A stretch of 6,358 bases of DNA, from contig CACZHN010000084.1 in NCBI GenBank assembly GCA_902780985.1, positions 1 through 6,358 of the forward strand, given 5' to 3'. Source of the stretch: an uncultured Lachnospiraceae bacterium. Its GTDB lineage: Bacteria; Bacillota_A; Clostridia; Lachnospirales; Lachnospiraceae. The notes under the pieces were generated by a model that saw only the letters and a list, made by a program, of their open reading frames with translations, did no database searches and was not told the DNA's origin. The position numbers and the translations under genes are program-made. Of this stretch, positions 4,999 to 6,358 are shown one piece after another. Each line of letters opens with the position of its first letter. Position 1 is the stretch's first letter.

Positions 4999-6358
4999 AT
5001 GACTGAAAATAAAGAATACACTCCAAAACTTTCAATATATCTGGGCTATGAGGGAGTATTTGATGAGTTCTGTCTTCCGTTTTTATGCGAGCTGGAAGAA
5101 AGGCTTGATTCAGTAAGTAAGAAGCTGGGCAAGAGTATTTCGGAAGATGTTATAAGAGAAATACTCTATTATGCCAAGGGAAGTCTTATCGAATATTCCT
5201 CAAGAACCATGATCTATGAGATGAACCGTGTTAATGAAGAATACGATAACTTCTGTGTAAATCTGGAAAGCGATCCGCAGGAAACTTACGATCGCTATCC
5301 TGTACTCAAAGATAAAATGTCTAAAAAGATCGAACGCATAGCCGATAATGTGTATGAGCTTCTGAGCAGACTTGAAAGCTGCAGAAGTGACATAGAAAAT
5401 GCGTTCGGAATAGACATAGATAAGCTGTCCGGGATCAATTTCGGACAGGGGGACACCCATAATCACGGAAGAGCCGTTTCAATCCTGACTTTCGAAGACG
5501 GAGAGAAGCTGGTATATAAGCCGCGAAATATGCAGCCGGAGATTGCATTTACCCATATATGTAACTGGGTAAATGACAAGCTGAAGGACTGTAAGCTGGT
5601 GAATCCCGATATTGTAAACGGTGAGGATTTCGGATTTCAGGAATTTATGGCGTACAGCGAATGTACCACGAAGGAAGAAGTGCGGAATTATTACCGACGC
5701 GTTGGAAAGGCAATGGCGATATTTCACCTTTTTGATACTTCGGATATTCATGGGGAGAATATCATACCCGTCGGCGAATACCCGGTATTTACAGATCTGG
5801 AAACGCTTATAACTGTGAGAAAGAAGAAAGAGGATAAGGATCCGGAAACTCTGCTCTCGAAAATGGGAGAAGTTCTGGAACACTCTGTTTTTACCACAAA
5901 CCTTCTGCCGCAGTGCTTTAAGAATACGGTTCTGGATATCGATATAAGCGGACTGGGAGCGTCGAAGGGCCAGAAATCGAAAAAGCTGAAATGCCTGAAG
6001 CTTGTTGATAAGGGAACCACAAAGATTCACTTTGATGAAGTGTACTTTGTTACCGAAGAACTGAATAATGTAGTCAGACTGAATGGGGAAGAAGTTAACT
6101 ATATCGATTATGCGGATGAAATAGAAATGGGCTTCAGAGAAACCTATGACGCACTCATGCTGGAAAAAAACGATCTGGCAGAGGACGTTGTGAAGTATCT
6201 GGAGAAAGGAAGATACAGACAGATACTTAGAGGAACCTTTGTATATGAAAGATTCCTTACATCTGCACTTCATCCGGATTATACCGCATCTGCCGAAAAA
6301 ACCTTAAAGCTGTTTGAAATGGTAAATAAAAAACAGTGCGATCAGGGATTTTCGGAAA
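4999..6358 (+). CDS. lanM: Class II lanthipeptide synthetase LanM, N-terminal half, cut by window edge
   Basis: The frame is open for 453 codons and runs off the right edge. LanM enzymes use ATP to phosphorylate and eliminate Ser/Thr of a precursor, then a C-terminal LanC-like zinc domain adds Cys to the dehydro residues; only the dehydratase (DUF4135) half is visible. Its motifs are intact: GDTHNHGR (151-158, Asp152, His154), LVYKPR (171-176, Lys174), SDIHGEN (248-254, Asp249, His251, Asn254), TDLETL (265-270, Asp266), and Arg407 to Thr413 in the elimination motif RQILRGT. These match CylM residues 252, 254, 274, 347, 349, 352, 364, 506 and 512 at a near-constant offset of about 100. The start is ATG 4999, since an in-frame TAG at 4987-4989 excludes anything earlier. 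Its ribosome binding site is weak (AGG, eight bases upstream), so coupling to upstream translation is likely. The protein should be cytosolic or membrane-associated with LanT. Confidence 0.92.
   Translation, partial: MTENKEYTPKLSIYLGYEGVFDEFCLPFLCELEERLDSVSKKLGKSISEDVIREILYYAKGSLIEYSSRTMIYEMNRVNEEYDNFCVNLESDPQETYDRYPVLKDKMSKKIERIADNVYELLSRLESCRSDIENAFGIDIDKLSGINFGQGDTHNHGRAVSILTFEDGEKLVYKPRNMQPEIAFTHICNWVNDKLKDCKLVNPDIVNGEDFGFQEFMAYSECTTKEEVRNYYRRVGKAMAIFHLFDTSDIHGENIIPVGEYPVFTDLETLITVRKKKEDKDPETLLSKMGEVLEHSVFTTNLLPQCFKNTVLDIDISGLGASKGQKSKKLKCLKLVDKGTTKIHFDEVYFVTEELNNVVRLNGEEVNYIDYADEIEMGFRETYDALMLEKNDLAEDVVKYLEKGRYRQILRGTFVYERFLTSALHPDYTASAEKTLKLFEMVNKKQCDQGFSE

Noticed and set aside
4900..5000. 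Frameshift that would restore a cysteine-rich precursor core
   Set aside because: Reading the other two frames near the 3' end of the small ORF meets stops within a few codons, with at most one isolated Cys, so no typical lanthipeptide core is hidden there.
5479..6273. Long antisense reading frame of 264 codons opposite lanM
   Set aside because: The plus strand here encodes unmistakable LanM motifs. The antisense product has no recognisable domain and no operon context, so it is a shadow frame.

Overview
The window looks like chromosomal DNA of a low-to-moderate GC anaerobic Firmicute, most likely a gut or rumen Lachnospiraceae (Butyrivibrio-like). This is inferred from the strong AGGAGG-type ribosome binding sites, the near-consensus TATAAT promoters, the Clostridia-style xylulokinase and the type of bacteriocin operon. 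No 16S rRNA or other marker is present, so the assignment is tentative.

Layout. Positions 1-68 hold the first 22 codons of an unidentified gene on the minus strand, with its own promoter and ribosome binding site. Positions 69-290 are a divergent regulatory region. It carries a minus-strand promoter, a plus-strand promoter for xylB, a large interrupted palindrome around the xylB promoter, and a leader that could fold over the xylB ribosome binding site. Positions 291-1745 encode a complete D-xylulose kinase (xylB), closed by a strong intrinsic terminator at 1770-1807.

From about 1809 to the right edge lies a class II lanthipeptide (lantibiotic) operon, all on the plus strand and tightly packed. 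It starts with a possible LytTR-type direct repeat and a promoter that has a perfect -10 but a poor -35. The genes are an ABC-2 type membrane permease (1905-2630), a LanT exporter/protease with an N-terminal C39 peptidase (2644-4803), a 63-residue small ORF in the usual precursor position (4787-4978), and the N-terminal half of a LanM synthetase (4999 to beyond 6358).

How the parts should work together. LanM dehydrates Ser/Thr residues of a precursor and then forms thioether rings. LanT removes the leader with its C39 domain and exports the product. The permease is probably half of a self-protection or export transporter. The unusual point is that the small peptide has a leader-like acidic segment but neither a Gly-Gly cleavage site nor a single cysteine, so on its own it cannot form lanthionine rings. 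Either the real precursor lies outside the window or this peptide does something else. The permease also has no ATPase partner in view, and the LanM starts about 100 residues later than the well-studied CylM.
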